Assembly (NCBI GenBank): GCA_002432715.1
Contig: DJGJ01000074.1
Span: 45,163-75,661, forward strand
DNA from: Sphaerochaeta sp. UBA5849
Lineage (GTDB): Bacteria; Spirochaetota; Spirochaetia; Sphaerochaetales; Sphaerochaetaceae
DNA length: 30,499 nucleotides
Direction: 5' to 3'
The notes under the pieces are model-generated. The model was given only the letters and a program-made list of their open reading frames with translations. It had not been told where the DNA came from and did no database searches. Shown here piece after piece: positions 1-5,649 of the stretch. Each line of letters starts with the position of its first letter. Position 1 is the stretch's first letter. Position numbers and translations under genes: made by a program.

Positions 1-375
1 CAGGGTGGCAAGCCGAACCCCCCAGGAGGCGAGCGTCCCAATCCGTTCAAGCTTCCCTTCCAGGATTTGCAGCTCCTCACAGCTGAGGATTGCTCCATGG
101 CGGGCAGAGGTGCGCACCTCATCTGCAGTTCTGACCTGTACGATCCGTTCGTGATTACGCAGCATTTCCAGCAGGAACCGCTGGTGCAGGTATTGGGCTG
201 CCTGCCAGCAGTCACCAAGCTTGCTGTCGACGAACAGGGCGAAGCAGGTCGTCACTTTGCCAGCCTTGTCCATCCAGGCGAGGGAGACATGTCCCTCGTT
301 TTCCCAGAGACATCCACTTTGGTTTTGAGCGAGTTCGTAGATGGTGTCGCAATGCAAATCAACGATCGGATGCAT
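1..375 (-). CDS. Membrane dipeptidase, peptidase family M19 (partial, N-terminal 125 residues)
   Basis: Zinc dipeptidase of the renal dipeptidase type, expected to hydrolyse dipeptides. The frame is open to the window edge, so the C-terminal part lies outside. The protein begins MHPIVDLHCDTIYEL; H8-x-D10 matches the HxD zinc ligands near the N terminus of M19 enzymes. Around residues 96-125 the segment LSCEELQILEGKLERI followed by a GVRLATL stretch matches the family block holding the bridging glutamate. The ATG has GGGAG about 9 nt upstream. The gene diverges from trxA across a 103 nt gap. A peptidase here fits an organism that also carries an oligopeptide importer in the same window. The family call rests on about a third of the protein. 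Confidence 0.8.
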   Translation of the reverse strand, partial: MHPIVDLHCDTIYELAQNQSGCLWENEGHVSLAWMDKAGKVTTCFALFVDSKLGDCWQAAQYLHQRFLLEMLRNHERIVQVRTADEVRTSARHGAILSCEELQILEGKLERIGTLASWGVRLATL

Positions 376-401
376 CAAAAAACGCTCCCAAGTAGTTGCC
401 G

Positions 402-429
402 TTAGCAAATAAAAGTAGTAATGTATCTA
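402..429 (+). promoter_or_regulatory. Candidate trxA promoter
   Basis: TTAGCA (402-407), a 16 nt spacer and TATCTA (424-429) form a weak sigma-70-like pair ahead of trxA. The boxes match only partly, so this is a suggestion. Confidence 0.25.
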
Positions 430-462
430 TACGATACAAGAATTCACCTGTATAGTATACAG
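422..462. promoter_or_regulatory. Tandem inverted repeats in the trxA leader
   Basis: Two inverted repeats lie just before the trxA ribosome binding site. The first is TGTATC-N5-GATACA (422-438). The second is a perfect CTGTATA-G-TATACAG (448-462), ending 4 nt before AAGGAG. Both share a TGTAT half-site. Position and symmetry suggest a repressor operator controlling trxA, or the divergent dipeptidase gene as well. No regulator can be named from this sequence. Confidence 0.4.
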
Positions 463-478
463 TAACAAGGAGCATAGA

Positions 479-793
479 ATGATCAAACATGTAACCAAGA
501 GCACATATGAAGCTGAAGTCCTGAAGAGCACTGTCCCCGTAGTCGTCGATTTCTGGGCGGCTTGGTGCGGCCCGTGCCGCATGCAGGGAACCATCCTGGA
601 GCAGCTGGACAAGGAACTCACCCCCGACCAGGCCAAGATTGTCAAGGTCAACGTAGACGAGGAAGGCGAACTCGCCGGTACCTTTGGCGTGCAGTCCATT
701 CCTACTCTTCTGTTTTACAAGGACGGCAAGGTAGTAAACAAGGCTGTCGGTGTACGCGACGCTGCAGCCGTGAAGAAAGCTTTGGGAATCTAG
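479..793 (+). CDS. trxA: Thioredoxin
   Basis: Small cytoplasmic thiol-disulfide oxidoreductase that reduces protein disulfides using electrons normally supplied by thioredoxin reductase. The 104-residue length is standard. The active site is WCGPC (C30 and C33), and the cis-proline loop SIPT has P75. The usual VDFWA strand precedes the active site and a terminal FYKDGK..GV hairpin region follows. AAGGAG sits 6 nt before the ATG. The gene is monocistronic: an unusual pair of inverted repeats lies upstream and a strong hairpin terminator directly downstream. No thioredoxin reductase gene is in the window. All hallmark residues are present. Confidence 0.96.
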   Translation: MIKHVTKSTYEAEVLKSTVPVVVDFWAAWCGPCRMQGTILEQLDKELTPDQAKIVKVNVDEEGELAGTFGVQSIPTLLFYKDGKVVNKAVGVRDAAAVKKALGI

Positions 794-819
794 ATATCAT
801 TTCTGCAGCAAAGAGCAAG

Positions 820-850
820 CCCACAGGCCATATGAGTCCTGTGGGTTTTT
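820..850 (+). terminator. Rho-independent terminator of trxA
   Basis: Perfect 8 bp stem CCCACAGG (820-827) with CCTGTGGG (838-845), a 10 nt loop and a following TTTTT run. Confidence 0.9.
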
Positions 851-898
851 CTTTGCACTGGGAATTGTTTCTTTTTATAGAAACTTTTGCATTCCCTG

Positions 899-928
899 TT
901 GACAGACTGTTTCTATCTACAGTAACAT
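899..928 (+). promoter_or_regulatory. Candidate trpB promoter
   Basis: A consensus -35 TTGACA (899-904) is followed after 18 nt by a weak -10 TAACAT (923-928). An inverted repeat GTTTC (867-871) with GAAAC (880-884) lies just upstream. The gene follows a terminator and therefore needs its own promoter. Confidence 0.4.
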
Positions 929-951
929 CAGAATCCAACAAGGAGATTCCC

Positions 952-2235
952 ATGCAGAACCCGATAACCAAAGAAATCAATACAACCAATCTTCCCGACC
1001 AAGCTGGACGCTTCGGAGAATTTGGAGGCGCCTATCTTCCTCCCCAGTTGCAGACCGTCATGGACGAGATTACCCAAGCCTATGAGCAGATCGTACAGGA
1101 CCCTGAATTTTTAAGCGAACTGGCAAGTCTCCAGAAACATTACGTTGGACGTCCATCTCCGGTCTACCATGCCAGACGGCTGTCAGAAGCAGTCGGAGGA
1201 GCTCAGATTTATCTCAAGCGTGAGGACCTGAACCATACCGGAGCACATAAGATCAATCACTGTATCGGAGAAGCGCTGCTGGCCAAGAAGCTGGGAAAGA
1301 AGAAGGTGATCGCAGAGACCGGTGCCGGTCAGCATGGGGTTGCCCTTGCCACTGCAGCCGCCCTGCTCGGTCTTGAGTGTGATATTTACATGGGTGCGAT
1401 TGATATCAAGAAAGAAGCTCCGAACGTAAGCCGAATGAAGATTCTGGGTGCGACCGTCGTGGAGGTGACCAGGGGAACCAAGACGCTCAAGGATGCAGTC
1501 GATGCAGCGTTCGAGGCGTATCTTCAGGATCCCGTAACCCAGATTTATTGCATTGGTTCGGTTGTCGGTCCCCACCCCTTCCCAATGATGGTTCGTGACT
1601 TCCAGAGTGTCGTCGGCATTGAAGCCCGAAAGCAGATTCAGGAGATGACCAATTCACTCCCTGATGCGGTTGTCGCTTGTGTCGGCGGTGGTTCGAATGC
1701 CATGGGAATTTTCAGTGCCTTCCTTGACGACAAGGACGTAAAACTCTATGGTGTGGAGCCTGCAGGTAAGGGTCTTGACACCCCCGATCACGCTGCAACC
1801 ATTACCAAGGGAAGTGTAGGCATCCTGCATGGATTCAAGAGCCTGTTGCTCCAGGATGACAAGGGAGAAGCCCTTCCGGTGTACTCAATAGCAAGTGGTT
1901 TGGATTATCCGGGTGTCGGCCCCCAACACAGTTACCTGCATACCATCGGGCGGGTCATCTACGAAAGTGCAACCGACCGCGAGGCAGTGGAAGCTTTCTA
2001 CGGGCTGAGCAGAATGGAGGGTATCATCCCCGCCCTTGAATCCAGCCATGCAGTTGCCCATGCGATCAAGCTGGCTCAGACATTGCCCAAGGACAAGGTG
2101 ATTTTGGTCAATCTTTCCGGCAGAGGAGACAAGGACATAGACTTTGTGATGGAACACTACCCGCTTGTTGAGTACGAACCGCAGGATAACGGTGATGGAT
2201 TCAAGGAGTTCCTGGCTCATATCAAGCAGAAGTAA
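952..2235 (+). CDS. trpB: Tryptophan synthase beta chain, standing alone
   Basis: PLP enzyme that condenses indole with L-serine to make L-tryptophan, normally in complex with TrpA. At 427 residues it is somewhat longer than the common ~400, with about 20 extra C-terminal residues. The N-terminal GRFGEFGGAYLP block is followed by HTGAHKIN with PLP lysine K100, and catalytic glutamate E122 lies in AETGAGQHG. A GGGSNAMG phosphate-binding loop is present. I chose the ATG at 952 because AAGGAG precedes it; the open frame extends further upstream only through the trxA terminator. No trpA or other trp gene is adjacent, and terminators flank the gene. This suggests indole salvage or an unlinked TrpA. 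The family is certain; the physiological role is inference. Confidence 0.93.
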   Translation: MQNPITKEINTTNLPDQAGRFGEFGGAYLPPQLQTVMDEITQAYEQIVQDPEFLSELASLQKHYVGRPSPVYHARRLSEAVGGAQIYLKREDLNHTGAHKINHCIGEALLAKKLGKKKVIAETGAGQHGVALATAAALLGLECDIYMGAIDIKKEAPNVSRMKILGATVVEVTRGTKTLKDAVDAAFEAYLQDPVTQIYCIGSVVGPHPFPMMVRDFQSVVGIEARKQIQEMTNSLPDAVVACVGGGSNAMGIFSAFLDDKDVKLYGVEPAGKGLDTPDHAATITKGSVGILHGFKSLLLQDDKGEALPVYSIASGLDYPGVGPQHSYLHTIGRVIYESATDREAVEAFYGLSRMEGIIPALESSHAVAHAIKLAQTLPKDKVILVNLSGRGDKDIDFVMEHYPLVEYEPQDNGDGFKEFLAHIKQK

Positions 2236-2238
2236 CAG

Positions 2239-2297
2239 GAAAGAACAACGTCATACTGAGAACCAACCACGCATTTGACAGGCGTGGTTGTTCTTTT
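2239..2297 (+). terminator. Terminator of trpB
   Basis: An inner stem AACCACGC (2265-2272) pairs with GCGTGGTT (2282-2289). An outer arm AAAGAAC (2240-2246) can pair with GTTCTTT (2290-2296), giving a long bulged hairpin that ends in a T-rich tail. It also separates trpB from the convergent minus-strand block. Confidence 0.75.
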
Positions 2298-2299
2298 CC

Positions 2300-2606
2300 A
2301 TGCGCTTCCTCTTCCAAGAGAAGGCTGCAACCTGGCACCAATCTTCCCCCGGGGTTGAACAGCCCTACGCCCCGCAGGATCAAAAAGCCGCCGGTCGATA
2401 CTATTTCCAGCAACGGGGTGACGAACATGAAGTTGGTCGCATCCCCGATCTGCTTGGCGATGGCACTGGGAAATACACCAGCAAGGAAGGACTCAAAGCT
2501 GTTTGAACTTCTGCGATTGCCTGGGGCATGAACAAGAGGAACTTCATGGTAGAGGCGGTGATGGTTGTCATCGCTCTATTGAAGAATATCTGGTAGAAAA
2601 GCTCGT
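2300..2606 (-). pseudogene. Frameshifted C-terminal relic, probably a permease
   Basis: Directly downstream of the PAP2 gene the minus strand reads like a hydrophobic transporter tail split over two frames. The first frame (about 2606-2510) gives ELFYQIFFNRAM and TASTMKFLLFMPQAI. A second frame (about 2500-2350) gives SFESFLAGVFPSAIAKQIGD and FMFVTPLLEIVSTGGFLIL. Neither has its own start or ribosome binding site, and the second frame runs into the terminator hairpin. I infer decay of a membrane transporter gene, possibly major-facilitator-like. The parent family is uncertain, and the two segments could be chance hydrophobic reading. Confidence 0.35.
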
Positions 2607-2607
2607 T

Positions 2608-3234
2608 TTAGAACGACACCTGCATCCCCACCACAGGTCCTGCCAACACGGTAGGAGCATCTGCATCCTTCTTGAGCAACTGTTGGGTTATATAGGGACC
2701 AAGAAAACCAATTGCAGACCCCATGGCAGCGCCGGCAAGCACATCTTTCAGATAGTGATTGCCGCTGACCACCCGAAGCGTAGCAGTAGTGGCAGCCAAA
2801 ACCCATGTTGTGGCGCTGACAACCTTCATGGTAGTCGAATCAGGATAAAAAAGAAGCTGCATGGCCTGGGCATACGCAGCAGCGCTGAAAGCCATGATGC
2901 TATGACCTGAAGGGAAGGACTCATAGTCCTCACTTGTATCGATGGGCCTGTCAAGTTGTCCGACATACGGTCTTGGTTTATGGATTACCTGCTTGAGGAT
3001 GGTACGCATGCCATATGCCCCGGTCATGGTTGCAGCATAGCTGGAACCGATGGCGACATAATCGGACGGGGGTGCTATCAGGCCAAGGACTCCGGGGGTG
3101 GCAAGCGTCAAAGCCAAGGTGATATCACTGGCTTTGGAGAGATTTGCATCGTAGGTGAAATCCAAGGCTGAAAGAGATGATACCGAGAAGCATAGTATCA
3201 GCAATGCTGCGATGAATGTCTTCTTTCTGCTCAT
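2608..3234 (-). CDS. Secreted PAP2-family phosphatase (phosphatidic acid phosphatase type 2 / acid phosphatase)
   Basis: PAP2-superfamily phosphatase of 208 residues, likely acting on a lipid phosphate or undecaprenyl pyrophosphate at or outside the inner membrane. Residues 1-24 form a signal peptide (MSRKK, hydrophobic core, SLSALDF). The three catalytic motifs are complete: K81-x6-R88-P89, PSGH at 108-111, and R154-x5-H160-x3-D164 inside RVVSGNHYLKDVLAG. I preferred the ATG at 3234 over one four codons earlier, because GGAGG lies 5 nt before 3234 and overlaps the earlier ATG. The gene follows recX by 24 nt and is probably the last gene of that operon. The substrate cannot be told from sequence. 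Confidence 0.85.
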   Translation of the reverse strand: MSRKKTFIAALLILCFSVSSLSALDFTYDANLSKASDITLALTLATPGVLGLIAPPSDYVAIGSSYAATMTGAYGMRTILKQVIHKPRPYVGQLDRPIDTSEDYESFPSGHSIMAFSAAAYAQAMQLLFYPDSTTMKVVSATTWVLAATTATLRVVSGNHYLKDVLAGAAMGSAIGFLGPYITQQLLKKDADAPTVLAGPVVGMQVSF

Positions 3235-3258
3235 ACCTGCCTCCATTAGGATTTTAGT

Positions 3259-3864
3259 TTACTCGGACTTCTCAAAGCCCTCAAGCCCGAGACGAATCTC
3301 GTAGGAGGAAAAGCCCTTCTTTTGCAGTAGATACCTTGCCTTGTCCTCACCCACCTTCCTGATCGCCAGACTGTATGCTTTCTGCACATACTCGACAATC
3401 GCCTCTTCACCGTAGAGCTCGTCCAAGGCACGCTGGGCATCTTCGCGATTGACCCCTTTTTCGCCAAGACGCTGGGCCATCAATACTCTTCCTTCAGGAC
3501 TCTTCTTCTGCCTGTGTTCAATTGCCAGCAGTGCATACCGATACTCGCTGAGCAGGTTGTCAGACGCGAGCTGCTCAAGGGTGGGCTTGATGATGTGCAA
3601 CTCATACCCTTTCTGCGTCAGCTTCCGGGTCAACTCCAAGGCGGTATGCTCGCGCCTGGCAAGGTAAGCCATTGCCTGAGAGCGGCAGTTGCGCCTCGCC
3701 TGAGCGTCTTTGAGCTCATTGCACTCTGCTTCAGTGAGCTCTTGGCCGACAGAGAGGTGCCGCAAGCGAAAGACATCAGCTGTAATAAAAAAAGGGAAAC
3801 CTTCGTGGACAAGAACTTGATAGCCCTGGCCAGGGATTTCCCCTTCGATGCGTGCAAATGCCAC
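3259..3864 (-). CDS. recX: Regulatory protein RecX
   Basis: Modulator of RecA filaments, typically inhibiting RecA by capping or intercalating into the filament; cytoplasmic. The 201 residues are all-helical, with the family pattern of three-helix repeats from about residue 60: AMAYLARREHTALELTRKL, then LASDNLLSEYRYA, LMAQRLGEKGV and ALDELYGEE. The start is GTG at 3864, directly abutting the rpsI stop TAA with no spacer and no clear ribosome binding site. Translation probably couples to rpsI termination. No in-frame ATG exists near the N terminus. No recA is in the window. Placement after ribosomal genes is uncommon outside spirochaetes, as far as I recall. Confidence 0.85.
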   Translation of the reverse strand: MAFARIEGEIPGQGYQVLVHEGFPFFITADVFRLRHLSVGQELTEAECNELKDAQARRNCRSQAMAYLARREHTALELTRKLTQKGYELHIIKPTLEQLASDNLLSEYRYALLAIEHRQKKSPEGRVLMAQRLGEKGVNREDAQRALDELYGEEAIVEYVQKAYSLAIRKVGEDKARYLLQKKGFSSYEIRLGLEGFEKSE

Positions 3865-4278
3865 TTAGCGCTTGGAGAACTGGAACTTGCGGCGAGCACC
3901 CGGCTGACCGTACTTCTTGCGTTCGACCATGCGGGAGTCACGAGTCATGAAACCAGCGGTGTGCAGAGCGGGCCTGTAAGCCTCGTCGTGTGCACAGAGA
4001 GCGCGTGCGATACCATGGCGGCATGCACCGGCCTGGCCGGAGGGACCACCGCCGACGACGTTGATGAGGATATCGTACTTGCCGGTGGTTTCGGTGGTCT
4101 CAAGCGGCTGCTTGACGATGTACACCAACATCGGGTTTCCAAAATAGGAATCAACATCCCTGCCGTTCACTACAATCTTGCCCTCGCCTTCACGCAGGTA
4201 GACACGAGCGACAGCGGTCTTGCGGCGACCGACACCATGACCAAGATCAACAACTTTCTTCACTTCTTTCTTTGCCAT
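3865..4278 (-). CDS. rpsI: 30S ribosomal protein S9
   Basis: Small-subunit protein whose basic C-terminal tail reaches the P-site tRNA. It has 137 residues, slightly longer than the ~130 norm because of a short N-terminal extension. The signature GVGRRKTAVARVYL starts near residue 15. GGGPSGQAGACRHGIARAL occupies the middle, and the protein ends RRKFQFSKR, the canonical S9 tail. AGGAG lies upstream of the ATG. It follows rplM by 14 nt, the usual bacterial L13-S9 pair. Confidence 0.98.
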   Translation of the reverse strand: MAKKEVKKVVDLGHGVGRRKTAVARVYLREGEGKIVVNGRDVDSYFGNPMLVYIVKQPLETTETTGKYDILINVVGGGPSGQAGACRHGIARALCAHDEAYRPALHTAGFMTRDSRMVERKKYGQPGARRKFQFSKR

Positions 4279-4292
4279 TTTTCGCTCCTACC

Positions 4293-4721
4293 TTAGATTT
4301 CAACCTTGATGGGCTGCTGAGCCTGCTGCTGGTGATTCGCACCTGCATAGACTTTCATGTTGGTGTACAACTTGCGACCGAGCGGACCACGGGGGAGCAT
4401 GCCCCTGACGGCACGTTCCATCGGATAGACCGGGTTGCGCTTGATCATATCAGCATAGCTGTATGAGCGAAGTCCACCGGGGTAGTTCGAGTGGCGATAA
4501 TACATTTTATCCTGGTACTTGTTGCCCGAAAGAGCTGCTTTCTCAGCATTGATGATAATCACATAGTCACCCATGTCCTGGTGAGGCACATAAATGGGCT
4601 TGTTCTTCCCGCGAAGGATGCGTGCAGCGGCAACTGCTACCTTGCCAAGCTCCTTTCCCTCTGCATCAATCAGATACCATTTCTTCTGAACTGTCAGCGG
4701 TTTCACAAAAATAGTCTTCAT
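4293..4721 (-). CDS. rplM: 50S ribosomal protein L13
   Basis: Early-assembly large-subunit protein of 142 residues, the standard length. Family blocks include WYLIDAEGKELGKVAVAAA near the N terminus, GDYVIIINAEK, then YYRHSNYPGGLRS, and MLPRGPLGRKLYTNMKVYAG in the C-terminal third. It is followed by rpsI. It lies 84 nt downstream of the aminotransferase-like gene in a leader with two small hairpins. No convincing promoter is visible in that leader, so transcription may come from the upstream rimO-pcrA genes. Confidence 0.98.
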   Translation of the reverse strand: MKTIFVKPLTVQKKWYLIDAEGKELGKVAVAAARILRGKNKPIYVPHQDMGDYVIIINAEKAALSGNKYQDKMYYRHSNYPGGLRSYSYADMIKRNPVYPMERAVRGMLPRGPLGRKLYTNMKVYAGANHQQQAQQPIKVEI

Positions 4722-4737
4722 CTATTCATCCTGTTCT

Positions 4738-4792
4738 GCAAGGACCAGCCTTGCGTGTGTTTTTTGCATGGACAGAAGGATGCCTTGCATCC
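4738..4792 (-). promoter_or_regulatory. Two-hairpin rplM leader
   Basis: Between the upstream gene stop and rplM, two 6 bp hairpins occur. GGATGC (4778-4783) pairs with GCATCC (4787-4792), and GCAAGG (4738-4743) pairs with CCTTGC (4749-4754). Neither has a T tract, so they do not look like simple terminators. They could be an autoregulatory L13 leader or mRNA processing sites. Evidence is structural only. Confidence 0.3.
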
Positions 4793-4805
4793 CGACCTGC
4801 CATAT

Positions 4806-5648
4806 TTAGTATGTTACAGCACCAGCATACTGACGCGACAACTGCAAAAAAGCCTGTACATCGCCTGACGAATACTCTCCAGGAACAATGAACGGCACAT
4901 CGGCAGAAGGAGGAAGCACCACCTTGAGGGCCAGGGCCTCCAAAGCAAACTCCTCATAGCGCTGAGCACAAAGGCCGGTTAATCCGTACGGTCCTCTGGT
5001 CTCGAACACTCCCTGCAAGGGATTGTCCATTCGCTTTGCAACTGCATCCTCCACCTTGAGGGTGCGTATCAGGGACGCTGTGGCCTTGACGAGCAAATCA
5101 AGCAACAACGGTGAAACGCAATCTGAGGGCGGTAGACAAGCTGTACAGGCTTCTTCCTTGAGACAAACGACCTGAGGTACGAAACTCCCTGGGAAAGGTA
5201 GGATAGGGAGGAGCATCACGGAATCTGCCCCGCCAAAACCTAGGAACGGTCGCCAATAGGACACTGTACGGCTCGCATGCTCAGGAGATACAGCCGGGTC
5301 GAATAGTGCATCATCCGAAACCTGTCGTACCACCTGAAGGACCTTCTGCTGGTCAGAGTATACCCTGAACACCACAAAGTCTGGAAACAGCATTGCCAGC
5401 AGCTTTTCGAGCCTTCCTGAAAAAAGCGAAGGGTATTCGCTTATCAACCCGCGACTGACCGTGGCCTTGATGGACCGTTGGACTTGTTCGGGTCGATGCC
5501 CCAGAATGGCTCTGCCATAATTCTGAAAAAAATCGGTATAACGCACACCCCGCCTATCATAGAGATAGAACGAACGCGCGCGGACAACGGTAGGCATTGT
5601 ATAACCTTCCGGCCTTTCTTGTCTAGTCTCTTTCCCCCCATCACTCAT
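4806..5648 (-). CDS. Unknown protein resembling a shortened, PLP-less class III aminotransferase
   Basis: A 280-residue protein I cannot name. Residues about 18-110 look like the N-terminal part of class III aminotransferases such as HemL: ARSFYLYDRRGVRYTDFF, then YGRAILGH, a helix corresponding to the post-GH region, and FRVYSDQQKVLQVVRQV, where the family has a serine-glycine-threonine-glutamate turn. The C terminus (PFIVPGEYSSGDVQAFLQLS) resembles the family's last strand-helix. The central PLP domain is largely missing: no DEV-x-x-G-x-R-like motif or Schiff-base lysine block is recognisable, and the family is normally ~430 residues. So it is probably not an active transaminase. GGGAG lies 8 nt before the ATG, which starts 1 nt after the pcrA stop, so translation is likely coupled. 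A cysteine-rich stretch sits near residues 165-180. Confidence 0.6.
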   Translation of the reverse strand: MSDGGKETRQERPEGYTMPTVVRARSFYLYDRRGVRYTDFFQNYGRAILGHRPEQVQRSIKATVSRGLISEYPSLFSGRLEKLLAMLFPDFVVFRVYSDQQKVLQVVRQVSDDALFDPAVSPEHASRTVSYWRPFLGFGGADSVMLLPILPFPGSFVPQVVCLKEEACTACLPPSDCVSPLLLDLLVKATASLIRTLKVEDAVAKRMDNPLQGVFETRGPYGLTGLCAQRYEEFALEALALKVVLPPSADVPFIVPGEYSSGDVQAFLQLSRQYAGAVTY

Positions 5649-5649
5649 A

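Noticed and set aside
67..405. A short plus-strand open frame at the window start
   Set aside because: The opposite strand encodes the M19 dipeptidase N terminus with its zinc ligands and ribosome binding site.
562..951. N-terminal extension of TrpB through trxA
   Set aside because: The extension reads trxA out of frame and passes through its terminator; the ATG at 952 has a proper ribosome binding site.
3514..4296. A 260-codon plus-strand open frame over recX and rpsI
   Set aside because: It is antisense to S9 and RecX, and the ribosomal protein is unambiguous.
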